Below are positions 15,438 through 23,932 of a stretch of 53,436 nucleotides of DNA, piece after piece; position 1 is the first letter of the stretch; each line of letters starts with the position of its first letter. Under the pieces are notes generated by a model. That model was not told the DNA's origin. It ran no database searches and was given only the letters and a program-made list of their open reading frames with translations. The position numbers and the translations under genes are program-made. The DNA comes from Lachnospiraceae bacterium (GTDB taxonomy: Bacteria > Bacillota > Clostridia > Lachnospirales > Lachnospiraceae), in contig JAHZFJ010000029.1 of NCBI GenBank assembly GCA_019421365.1, forward strand, positions 1-53,436, given 5' to 3'.

Positions 15438-16643
15438 CTAATTTCCCAGTATCTCTACAGCCGTAAGTTCTGGACTCTCTCCATAAATACGCTTCTTTAG
15501 CTTTTCCTTTACTGCATCTAATATGGATAAGTTAAGCGGATAATCAAAGCTTTGTGCATTCTTTAATTCTTCCCTCATAAATGATAGTTCCGGATACATC
15601 GAATAGTATGCATCTTGCAAGGTGATAAACGCAGGACAGTCGCCAGTAATCTGCATCCTTATCTTCTGAGCTTCCTCTCTTGTCATATATTCAACGGCTG
15701 CTTCTGCAAGTTCTTTGTCTTGGCAGCCTTTCATAACTGAAAATCCATAAGAGTGCATTGTTTTTCCATTTCCCATATCTGTTCGGGGCAAGGGCAATAT
15801 CCTATATCGAATCTCCGGAACTGTTTTCATGGCTCCAATATACCACGTTCCTCCAGTTGACATGGCACACTCTTCCGAAGCAAATACTTCTCCATCCCAT
15901 GTTTTTCCCATCTCTTGAGCTGTAACTGCCAGACCTTCATCAAACATTTTTAATATATACTCAATTGCTTGACAATTTTGTTTACTTGCTATATTTTCTC
16001 CTCTATTCCACCCACCTCCGAAGGCCAGAAAATATTGAGTAATATGATACATATTACTGATATCAATACAAATCGGTATATTTCCACCTTCTTTTATTAT
16101 TTTAGCATCTTCATATACCTGTTCCCACGTTTCTGGATACTTTGTCAATCCTGATTTCTCCCAGATATCCTCATTGATAATCAGAAGTGCAGAAGCTGCC
16201 GTCTGAGGTATACCATACAACCGATCCTGATACCTCCATTCAGCCAGTACATTCTCCACGTACTTATCTTCATCAACAGTAATATCTAATGGCTCCAAAC
16301 TCCCCCTATTTATTAGGCTTCTCTGTTCTTCATTGTTAAGCATCACGATATCTGGAATTTTTCCGATTGCTGCTTCCGTAGGCAAGGTATCATAGAATTC
16401 TTCTGCGGAAGGAAATTGCACCCATTCGATAGAATCAATGCCCTCTATCTCATCTTCAATTCCTTCTGCAGCCTTCTTCAAGGCTTCCTCCTCACCTGAT
16501 GCCCCCCAAAATGCAATCTTCAGCACTATACCTTCTTTTTCTTTGTCCTGTATTATTTTATCATCCTGATTTCCCCTCTTACAGCCAGATATACTTAATA
16601 ACATAATACCTAATACTAAAACAACACTAATTCCTTTTCTCAT
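15438..16643 (-). CDS. Extracellular sugar-binding lipoprotein, sensor-linked paralogue
   Basis: A family-1 solute-binding protein of 401 residues with a lipoprotein signal (lipobox LSISGC, C21). It is clearly paralogous to the transporter binding protein at 22442-23671. Both share FWGxSGE near the N-terminus, the KxPDI/TAPDI region, FGGGW, FDEGLAVTA, TWDGEVFA and CAMSTGGTWY. Unlike that protein it is not in a permease operon: it follows the response regulator with a 7-base gap and is the third gene after the kinase. This suggests a role in presenting the sugar to the kinase, as proposed for XylFII with LytS in clostridia. It could alternatively feed the same permeases. It ends close to the GH16 gene. 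Confidence 0.88.
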   Translation of the reverse strand: MRKGISVVLVLGIMLLSISGCKRGNQDDKIIQDKEKEGIVLKIAFWGASGEEEALKKAAEGIEDEIEGIDSIEWVQFPSAEEFYDTLPTEAAIGKIPDIVMLNNEEQRSLINRGSLEPLDITVDEDKYVENVLAEWRYQDRLYGIPQTAASALLIINEDIWEKSGLTKYPETWEQVYEDAKIIKEGGNIPICIDISNMYHITQYFLAFGGGWNRGENIASKQNCQAIEYILKMFDEGLAVTAQEMGKTWDGEVFASEECAMSTGGTWYIGAMKTVPEIRYRILPLPRTDMGNGKTMHSYGFSVMKGCQDKELAEAAVEYMTREEAQKIRMQITGDCPAFITLQDAYYSMYPELSFMREELKNAQSFDYPLNLSILDAVKEKLKKRIYGESPELTAVEILGN

Positions 16644-16650
16644 CTTACAC

Positions 16651-18204
16651 CTAATGTTCTTTCCGATATTGATTTGGTGTTACCCCACTAAGTTTCTTGA
16701 ATGTGTTATTAAAGTGCACAGAAGAACTAAATCCACACATTTCTGCAATTTCATAAAATTTATAATTTGTTGAAACGATAAGTTCTTGTGCATACTCTAT
16801 TCTTTTTTTTATAACATAATTAGAAAATGTTTCTTGCGATTCATTAGAAAAAATGCGGCTAAAATATCCTGCACTTATCCCCAACTGCTCAGCGATACTC
16901 TCCAGAGTTATCTTAGTCATAAATTCCTTATTTATAATCTGAATTGCCTGCTTTATCAGAAAACTATATTCATCTGCTTCTTTTTCCAATTTTATTTCAC
17001 GTTCCAACTGTTTGATATTCATCAGCAGCTGCCCGATATCCTTATACTTATTTGAATTAAATTCCATATCTATTTTATATTTCTTCGCAAGTAAGTCGCT
17101 ATGCTTCTGAACAATCTCCAGAAACCTTTTCAAATCAATTAAATAGTCTTTCTGTTTCGCAAGATATTGTTCTATTCTAGTAGATATCTCATCTTCTCTT
17201 GAATCATCTGTTAAAATTCTCTCAAACTCCCGTAAGTCTGCATTTCTGTATATGTGATGAATTCCGTCCCAAAACAAATTCTTTTCTTTCCAAAAAAAGC
17301 TCTGATCCAAAACAGCCCCTGCTTTCTGATACCCTTTACATAATTCTTCAATTGGATAAGTATTTCTGTATACTGCCATTACAATTTCAATATCAAGAAT
17401 TCTTTCAAAATGATATACTATATTATTGATAATTTCTCTGATATGATTCTCTACCAAAAGTACACTCTTTTCACTGGAGCAAGTGAAAAGTATATGAAAA
17501 CGATAAGGTTCAGAATAAAACCCTTCCCACTCTGGATAACTATGAAATATTTCACACATCATATTATCTATTGCTTCAAAAAATACCTGAAGATTGCTTT
17601 CTCGGTACCGTTCCACAATCTTTTCCCACTCCTTTATATGGATCGTTATGATATAAATTCCGTCAGCCTTTATCTTTACATGATATCGTTCACAGCCACG
17701 GTTAAACTCCTCTTTAGACAACCCTCCCATTTGAAGTATATTTCTTAGAAAATTCTCTTTGTAAAAATGCAGTTCTTTCTGTTTTTCTCTTTCTTTTACC
17801 TCTTGCTTGCCACTTTCCATTAGGTTTGTATGTAGTCTTTCAGTAACCTTGTCTAAATATGAAAGCATAGACTCACCAACCAATTCATTCTTCAAAACAT
17901 AATCATCTGCACCATTTCTCATTGCCTGCTGTGCAAAGTGAAAATCTTCATGGCAGGTCAGCATTGCCACATACCCTTTATATCCTACTTTTCTAACATT
18001 TTCTAGGACTTGTAATCCATCCATTCCTGGCATTGTAATATCTAGAAAAACAATATCTGGATTCTGTTCCGATATTATACTGACTGCTTCTGTACCATTC
18101 TCAGCTTCTCCGACAACTATATATCCTTTATCACGCTGATTCACTATCGTCTTAATTCCCATTCTAACAAAATACTCATCATCGATAATTACAATTCTTG
18201 CCAT
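16651..18204 (-). CDS. Response regulator, AraC/YesN type
   Basis: A 517-residue transcription factor. Residues 1-120 are a receiver with DDE (8-10), the phospho-acceptor D55 in FLDITMPGMDG, and a conserved lysine in YVLKN. A long middle region of about 280 residues has mixed helices and strands. The last 100 residues are an AraC-type double helix-turn-helix (ITLESIAEQLGISAGYFSRIF and ending GVTPNQYRKEH). It partners with the kinase at 18207, whose stop is two bases before its start. Regulators of this class control nearby sugar uptake and glycosidase genes, here most likely the SBP/permease operon, GH65 and GH16. Confidence 0.93.
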   Translation of the reverse strand: MARIVIIDDEYFVRMGIKTIVNQRDKGYIVVGEAENGTEAVSIISEQNPDIVFLDITMPGMDGLQVLENVRKVGYKGYVAMLTCHEDFHFAQQAMRNGADDYVLKNELVGESMLSYLDKVTERLHTNLMESGKQEVKEREKQKELHFYKENFLRNILQMGGLSKEEFNRGCERYHVKIKADGIYIITIHIKEWEKIVERYRESNLQVFFEAIDNMMCEIFHSYPEWEGFYSEPYRFHILFTCSSEKSVLLVENHIREIINNIVYHFERILDIEIVMAVYRNTYPIEELCKGYQKAGAVLDQSFFWKEKNLFWDGIHHIYRNADLREFERILTDDSREDEISTRIEQYLAKQKDYLIDLKRFLEIVQKHSDLLAKKYKIDMEFNSNKYKDIGQLLMNIKQLEREIKLEKEADEYSFLIKQAIQIINKEFMTKITLESIAEQLGISAGYFSRIFSNESQETFSNYVIKKRIEYAQELIVSTNYKFYEIAEMCGFSSSVHFNNTFKKLSGVTPNQYRKEH

Positions 18205-18206
18205 GT

Positions 18207-19925
18207 TTATTCCTCCTCCGCTGGAATTTCCACTCTGACAATTGTGTATTCCCCCACTTTACTTCTTATTGATACTCCGTATTGCTCACCAAATATCAAC
18301 TTAATCCTCTGGTTGATATTATAAAGCCCAATCCTCTCAATTCCCTTTTTATCATCAAAAGAGTTACTAAATATTTCCCTAATCCTCTCATCTCCAATAC
18401 CTTTTCCATTATCCTCTACTTCATAAATGACCTTATCAGCATCCCTATGTATTCTTACCTGTATTCTACCTTTTGCCTTCATTTCATCAAAACCATGAAA
18501 AACACTATTTTCTACTAAAGTCTGCAAAAGGAATTTTATTGTCTTACACCCTTCCACTCCTTCCCCAATTTGAAAATCTATCTGGAACTTGTTATAATAT
18601 CGCAAAGACAAGATATCAATATAGTATTTCATCTGTTCTAATTCCACACATATAAAAATCTTTTCCTCTCTGTCTCTAACCAAAAACGACAAATGATGTG
18701 AAAAAGAGTCCAGCGACTTCTCTATAGTTTTGTTCCCTTGAATAACAGCCATCCATTTGATTGTATTGACTGTGTTTAGTATAAAGTGGGGAGAGATTTG
18801 CGCCTGAAGTGCTTTATATTCTGCTTTCATCTTCTCGCTTTCTTCCTGCCTCACCCGTTCAATAAGATGTTCCGTGTTTTCCACCATCAAATTAAAAGAT
18901 TCGCAAACTTCTTCGAATTCCCCTACCGAATGCACCTGAGCACGCACACTCAAATCACCTGAACGTACTTCTTTCATCAAGACATTTAATTCTCTTATTG
19001 GCTTCATACTTGTTCTGGCAATAAACTCTACCAACAGCAACGCAGCAATTATACATCCCGCTGTAATCCCCAATATAATAAAAATAGTATCATACATCTT
19101 TTTAAATACCACATTTCTCGGTAATAGCGAGGTAACAGACAGCCCATATCTATCAGAATATGTCGTAACCGAAAAATCTGTTTTCAATTCTTCCTTATAT
19201 TCCTTTTCCCAATTATCTTCACTAAAGGATGTATAAAGAAGTCTCCCTTCCTTATCCAAAAATAGTACTTTTTCATTTTCACTATAGCTTTCACTTTCCA
19301 ATACTTTCGCCAAATCCTTTACCGCAATATCTACGCGAATAACTCCAATCGGCTTATTCGTCATAGGGTCTATTAACAGCCTGCCCACCGCAATAATTGG
19401 TTCCTGTCCACGATATAAATCTTCTTCCATATATGGAAATATAACAGCTTCTGTTCCGTCTGTTCTAGAAAGTTCCTGATACCAATCGCATTCTTTCAGG
19501 TCTATATCTAACACACCTTTTCCTGAACGCTGCTTGGAATATATATAACTACTATCTATTCTAAACAAAGTTACTGCATAAATATACTCATTTTTATAAA
19601 ACATCTCTGTATACAGACGTTCATTCATAATATCTATATCCTGATAAACATAATATCGTTTATTCTTTTTAGAATATTCATTATAATCCTTCTTCAATAT
19701 AGTCAATATTATATCATCAATCACAGGTTTCTGTGTAAACGTCACAAAAGTATCCATTAAATTCTCAGCGGTAATCATCTTTTGCTCATTAACAGACTGC
19801 ATATATAGCTCAGTACTTTCTTTAGATGACTCTGTAATATAAAACAAAATAATCGAAGTATTCAGAATTACAACTACAACGAGCATCACAAGCATTGCAA
19901 GTTTAAATCGTGTTTTTAATTTCAT
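18207..19925 (-). CDS. Sensor histidine kinase, YesM/LytS-like
   Basis: A membrane kinase of 572 residues. There are two transmembrane segments (about 10-30 and 279-302) flanking an extracellular sensor of about 245 residues of Cache type. A HAMP domain (about 303-355) and a short coiled stretch follow. The phospho-acceptor helix has H380 in QAQISPHFILN, and the ATPase domain has DNGKGIG and a closing GLYNINQRI segment. This is the His_kinase/HATPase pairing of YesM-type kinases. The operon order kinase, regulator, lipoprotein suggests that the Cache domain or the lipoprotein detects an extracellular sugar. It starts just downstream of the pgmB terminator, so its promoter is separate. Confidence 0.93.
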   Translation of the reverse strand: MKLKTRFKLAMLVMLVVVVILNTSIILFYITESSKESTELYMQSVNEQKMITAENLMDTFVTFTQKPVIDDIILTILKKDYNEYSKKNKRYYVYQDIDIMNERLYTEMFYKNEYIYAVTLFRIDSSYIYSKQRSGKGVLDIDLKECDWYQELSRTDGTEAVIFPYMEEDLYRGQEPIIAVGRLLIDPMTNKPIGVIRVDIAVKDLAKVLESESYSENEKVLFLDKEGRLLYTSFSEDNWEKEYKEELKTDFSVTTYSDRYGLSVTSLLPRNVVFKKMYDTIFIILGITAGCIIAALLLVEFIARTSMKPIRELNVLMKEVRSGDLSVRAQVHSVGEFEEVCESFNLMVENTEHLIERVRQEESEKMKAEYKALQAQISPHFILNTVNTIKWMAVIQGNKTIEKSLDSFSHHLSFLVRDREEKIFICVELEQMKYYIDILSLRYYNKFQIDFQIGEGVEGCKTIKFLLQTLVENSVFHGFDEMKAKGRIQVRIHRDADKVIYEVEDNGKGIGDERIREIFSNSFDDKKGIERIGLYNINQRIKLIFGEQYGVSIRSKVGEYTIVRVEIPAEEE

Positions 19926-19970
19926 TTCGCTCTCCCTCTTGCTATCCTGTTATAATTAAAATTATATCAT

Positions 19971-19996
19971 AAAAAACCGATGATAACATCCATCGG
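19971..19996 (-). terminator. Terminator of the ABC/pgmB operon
   Basis: CCGATG/CATCGG stem with an eight-base loop, followed on minus by six U (19971-19976). It separates pgmB from the kinase operon; a TATAAT box for the latter overlaps the downstream side, around 19960. Confidence 0.8.
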
Positions 19997-20008
19997 CCTT
20001 TCTATAAT

Positions 20009-20674
20009 CTATATTAATTTAAACTTATCTAATATAACCTGACAATCAAGTTCATCCGTCTTTTTTAACATCAAATCCGGATGCTCCCTCTCAATATCTA
20101 CACCTATCCCCACAGCATACATTCCTGCTGCATGAATTGCTTCTATTCCCGCCTGTGCATCCTCAAATCCTATACATGCATCTGGACTAATTCCAAGATT
20201 TTTCGCACAGTCCAAAAAGACTTCTGGATCAGGCTTCGTATGTACTATTTTAGAAGCATCTGCTATATAGTCAAATTTATCCTGTATTTGTAGCCTTGTC
20301 AATACTGTCTCGGCATTTCTGCTTGCAGATGCAACGGCCAGTTTAATTCCCCTTTTTTTTGCCTCTTCAAGGAATATTAAAATCCCTGGAAGAATATCAT
20401 CTGGGTTTACCTGGTGAATCAGATCCACATACTCTTTATTCTTTTTTTCTGCAATAATTATTTTTTCTTTTTCAGAATATTCTTGTGCTTTTCCATTTAT
20501 CTCTAAAATAATTTCTATTGACCTCTGTCTGCTGACTCCCTTTAATCGTTCATTATCTTTCAGGTCAAACTTCAGACCCATTTTATCAGTTATTTTCTTC
20601 CATGCCTCATAATGATACTTTGCAGTATCTGTAAGTACTCCATCTAAATCAAATATAAATGCCTTAATCTCCAT
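20009..20674 (-). CDS. pgmB: Beta-phosphoglucomutase
   Basis: Converts beta-glucose-1-phosphate to glucose-6-phosphate, the partner step for inverting disaccharide phosphorylases. It is a HAD-superfamily protein with the nucleophile D9 and acid/base D11 in FDLDGVLTDT, the cap signature RLKGVSRQRS typical of beta-PGM, VASASRN (motif II) and GFEDAQAGIEA (motif IV). The length of 221 residues is normal. AGGAGG lies seven bases before the ATG at 20674; an upstream ATG at 20710 would overlap the permease gene. It is the last gene of the binding protein-permease-permease-pgmB operon, and the divergent GH65 gene completes the pathway. Confidence 0.95.
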   Translation of the reverse strand: MEIKAFIFDLDGVLTDTAKYHYEAWKKITDKMGLKFDLKDNERLKGVSRQRSIEIILEINGKAQEYSEKEKIIIAEKKNKEYVDLIHQVNPDDILPGILIFLEEAKKRGIKLAVASASRNAETVLTRLQIQDKFDYIADASKIVHTKPDPEVFLDCAKNLGISPDACIGFEDAQAGIEAIHAAGMYAVGIGVDIEREHPDLMLKKTDELDCQVILDKFKLI

Positions 20675-20684
20675 GCTCTTCCTC

Positions 20685-21494
20685 CTACCCTTTAATACCA
20701 TCTGACGCAATTCCTTGAATCAACTGCTTTTGTAAAAACAGAAACATAACCAATATTGGTATACAGATAACAACTACACCCGCCATCGTCAAATTCAAAC
20801 GATTAAAATAAGTGTCTTTCAAAGTATTTAGACCTACTACTAATGTAAACTTTTCCTTGCTACTGACAAAAGTAGATGGCACCAAGTATGCATTCCATGA
20901 CTGTACAAAGTTAAAAATTGTTATAGTTGCAACAATCGGCTTAGATAGCGGGAATACAATTTTAAAATAGCTCCCAATGTATCCCACTCCATCTATACGC
21001 GCTGCTTCAATCAGTTCATTTGGAATTGTTACATAATATTGTCTAGCCATAAATACATACAGTGTATTTAACATAAACGGAACAATTAATCCTGTTAGAG
21101 TATTATTCCAGCCTAGTTTAGATATCATAATATAAAGTGGTGTCAACAATACCTGAAAAGGAATCATTAGTGTTATTAGAACAACCATAAAGGAAATATT
21201 TCTACCAGGAAACCTAAGCTTTGCAAGTGCATATCCTGCTAAAAGTGCTGTTGACAACTGACACAACAATGTTAGAACGGCTACAATAACCGTATTCTTA
21301 AACCATACTAAAACCGGATAATTTGTAAACAAGTCCACATAATTATCTAATGTGAAATTTGATGGAGATACAACCTTATTTACCTTATCTAGTGGGAGCA
21401 GAGAATTATAAACTGCATATATCATTGGTACAAGAAATACCAGTGCCAATGCTATTAACAAAATCCAGAACAAAACTTTTGATATCTTCTTCAT
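20685..21494 (-). CDS. Sugar ABC transporter permease, MalG type
   Basis: One of two membrane subunits of a CUT1 (carbohydrate uptake) importer. The 269 residues include six predicted membrane segments and the cytoplasmic EAA loop (ELIEAARIDGVGYIGSYFKIVFPLSKP), which docks the ATPase. The C-terminus GIASDGIKG is the usual end of MalG-type permeases. It follows the partner permease with a 10-base gap and precedes pgmB by 10 bases. No ATPase gene is in the operon, so a shared ATPase of the MsmK type is inferred. Confidence 0.93.
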   Translation of the reverse strand: MKKISKVLFWILLIALALVFLVPMIYAVYNSLLPLDKVNKVVSPSNFTLDNYVDLFTNYPVLVWFKNTVIVAVLTLLCQLSTALLAGYALAKLRFPGRNISFMVVLITLMIPFQVLLTPLYIMISKLGWNNTLTGLIVPFMLNTLYVFMARQYYVTIPNELIEAARIDGVGYIGSYFKIVFPLSKPIVATITIFNFVQSWNAYLVPSTFVSSKEKFTLVVGLNTLKDTYFNRLNLTMAGVVVICIPILVMFLFLQKQLIQGIASDGIKG

Positions 21495-21504
21495 TTTCAG
21501 CCTC

Positions 21505-22413
21505 CTAATCTAAATCACCAGAATTACTAAGTTTCTTTTGAATCAAGGATATCAAAAGTATTATCAGGAACAAAACTACCGCAATTGCACAACCATAACC
21601 AACTTTATAGTATTTAAAACTATTCAGATAGAAATATGTTAGGAGCGTGTTTGTTGCTCCTGCCGGTGACCCTAATCCACCGCTTGCACTGGTAACTGCT
21701 GCAATCTGGTCAAATAATTGAAATGCCTGAATAATAGAATATATAACAACTAGATAAGTAGTAGGTTTCAGCAGTGGAAGTGTTATATATCGAAATGTCT
21801 GCCCCTTTCCAGCTCCATCTATTTTAGCTGCTTCATAAACATTCTCCGAAATCGTCTGCATTCCCGATAGATAGTAAATCATATAAAATCCTACCAATTG
21901 CCATAAAAATAAAATCCCGATGAATGGCATTGTCAGTTTTACATTTGCATACCACGTCACATCCGGGAACCCTAAATTAGTCAAGAATTTCTGTACAGCG
22001 CCCCCCTGTACAAATAAATACATAAACACAGTGGCTACTGCTACGCCAGAAATTGTATACGGAATAAAATAAATAGTTCTAAACAATCCTCTTGCTCTAA
22101 ATCTAGAATTCAAAATCACCGCTAATCCGAGTGATACCAGAGACATTATAGGAACAGTCACTGCTACAAACAATAGTGTATTCTTTAAAGCTAAAATAAA
22201 CTTAGGATCCTTAAACATCTGCATATAGTTTTGTAATCCAATAAACTGTTTGGCATCTGGCTTTAAATATGAATAATCATAAAAACTTAATATAACAGAC
22301 TGTATAAATGGTATTAAAAACCAAAGCACCCAACAAATTGCTGCCGGGAGCATGAAGAGGAGGCCGGCCCTCTTCTCATCCCATGAAACGGTCTCCTTCA
22401 TTATCTTTTTCAT
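21505..22413 (-). CDS. Sugar ABC transporter permease, MalF type
   Basis: Partner of the MalG-type permease in a CUT1 importer, 302 residues with six membrane segments. The EAA motif (YEAAKIDGAGKGQTFRYITLPLLKP) is complete. The start at the second ATG (22413) has AGGAG eight bases upstream; the first ATG (22419) is only two bases from it. It is preceded by the binding protein gene with a gap of about 28 bases. The family imports oligosaccharides. The substrate cannot be told from the permease, but the downstream pgmB and GH65 suggest a glucose-containing disaccharide. Confidence 0.93.
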   Translation of the reverse strand: MKKIMKETVSWDEKRAGLLFMLPAAICWVLWFLIPFIQSVILSFYDYSYLKPDAKQFIGLQNYMQMFKDPKFILALKNTLLFVAVTVPIMSLVSLGLAVILNSRFRARGLFRTIYFIPYTISGVAVATVFMYLFVQGGAVQKFLTNLGFPDVTWYANVKLTMPFIGILFLWQLVGFYMIYYLSGMQTISENVYEAAKIDGAGKGQTFRYITLPLLKPTTYLVVIYSIIQAFQLFDQIAAVTSASGGLGSPAGATNTLLTYFYLNSFKYYKVGYGCAIAVVLFLIILLISLIQKKLSNSGDLD

Positions 22414-22441
22414 CTTCATGACTCCTATCTTAATTTATTTT

Positions 22442-23671
22442 TTATTTTGTACCATAAGTTTCCGCCAGCGTATCCAAGATCTCCCTGGCACTTGTTGTAT
22501 CATTATTATAAATATGGTTCTCTAATACGTATGTAAAATCGGTCTTAAAAGCTTGATCGGCCGGATATCCAAAGCTTGTAGCTGTATCAATATACTCATC
22601 AATTACACTTAACTGTGGATTATTTTCTCTAAAAACAGGGAGGGCAGCTTCAATAGACGGTCTATCACCAATCTGCTCTGCACGTTTTTCCTGAGCCTCC
22701 TGTCTCGACATATAATACGCTACATTTGCTGCCATTTCCTTGTTTTTGCTAGTGTTTACTACAGCAATGCCATATGTATGAAGTGTGCTACCAACATATC
22801 CGTTTCCTCCCGGCATTGGAACAAACGTGTAATTTACATCCGGAGCTGACTCCCTCATTGTATTTACATACCATGTGCCACCAGTTGACATTGCACATTT
22901 CTCACCTGCAAACACTTCTCCATCCCATGTCATACCTGCATCCTTAGCGGTAACCGCAAGACCTTCATCAAACATTTTGAATATATATTCGAGACCAGCT
23001 ACATTCCCTTCAGAATTGATTTCTTTTCCGTCTTTCCAACCGCCGCCAAAAGAATTCATATACTGTGTTGGATGAAAAATATTTCCCACATCAATACAGA
23101 TACCCGAAACACCATCCTTAGTCAACACCTTCGCTGCCTCATAAACTTCTTCCCATGTCTTAGGATACTCACCAAGTCCAGCAGCTTCCCACATATCTGT
23201 ATTAATTGCAAATGTAGATGGTGCTGCTGTAATTGGTATTCCATACTGTTTCCCTTCGTATTGCCAAGCCTCAACAGCATTCTGAGCATACTTAGAGAGA
23301 TCAAATTCATATGCATCCAAATCAACAAGCGCTCCATCAACAATCAATTGTAAATGCTGCTCATTAGTTGCAATAATAATATCAGGTGCTGTCCCAGCTG
23401 CAATCTGCAACGGTAATTTATCATAAAAGTCATTGACCGTGGAATACTGCTCTAGCTTTACCTCTTTCACACCATCAACAGCTTCTTCTACCCCCTCCAG
23501 AGATGCCTCTACTGCTTTATCCTCACCTGATGACCCCCAAAAACCTACAGTCAAAATTCCGTCATCCTTTACTACCTCATTTTCTTCATTTCCCGAGTTT
23601 CCGCACCCAACAAGTAAACTCATGCTTGTCACTACAGCTAAACCAAGTGCTATTATTCTTCTAGCCTTCAT
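22442..23671 (-). CDS. Sugar-binding lipoprotein of the ABC importer
   Basis: A family-1 solute-binding protein of 409 residues, lipid-anchored through C23 (LLVGC lipobox) and delivering sugar to the two permeases encoded downstream. Shared blocks with the second binding protein at 15438 (FWGSSGED, FGGGW, FDEGLAVTA, TWDGEVFA, CAMSTGGTWY) show recent common ancestry and probably a similar ligand. It is the first gene of the operon. The promoter is somewhere in the 260-base region shared with the divergent GH65 gene but is not clearly visible on this strand. Confidence 0.93.
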   Translation of the reverse strand: MKARRIIALGLAVVTSMSLLVGCGNSGNEENEVVKDDGILTVGFWGSSGEDKAVEASLEGVEEAVDGVKEVKLEQYSTVNDFYDKLPLQIAAGTAPDIIIATNEQHLQLIVDGALVDLDAYEFDLSKYAQNAVEAWQYEGKQYGIPITAAPSTFAINTDMWEAAGLGEYPKTWEEVYEAAKVLTKDGVSGICIDVGNIFHPTQYMNSFGGGWKDGKEINSEGNVAGLEYIFKMFDEGLAVTAKDAGMTWDGEVFAGEKCAMSTGGTWYVNTMRESAPDVNYTFVPMPGGNGYVGSTLHTYGIAVVNTSKNKEMAANVAYYMSRQEAQEKRAEQIGDRPSIEAALPVFRENNPQLSVIDEYIDTATSFGYPADQAFKTDFTYVLENHIYNNDTTSAREILDTLAETYGTK

Positions 23672-23826
23672 ACTATCTCATCCTCCTTTTTATTTTGTAC
23701 GCTTTTGACGTCACAATCATTCTAATCTGTTCAATAGTCTGTTTCATTACATTTTCATGTCTTTTATTTAAACTTTTTGTTTTAATATTTAGAATTTTCT
23801 CTGCCATAATTAAAGTTTTATGCTGC

Positions 23827-23855
23827 TTGAATAATCATTATAAAGTTATTATAAT
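23827..23855 (+). promoter_or_regulatory. Promoter of the GH65 gene
   Basis: TTGAAT (23827-23832), 17 bases, TATAAT (23850-23855). A second TATAAT lies nearer the gene at about 23898 without a good -35. The region 23672-23826 is shared with the divergent transporter operon and contains the TTAAACTTTTT block at 23768. Confidence 0.6.
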
Positions 23856-23932
23856 AAATGGCAAAATTTTGTAATGAAAAAGCAATTTACCTCTTTTATA
23901 ATAGGAAAGACTAAAAAAGGAGGTATATTCTA

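Noticed and set aside
23680..23720. Catabolite-repression site between the importer and GH65 genes
   Set aside because: The nearest CG-centred candidate matches the consensus at too few positions on both sides.
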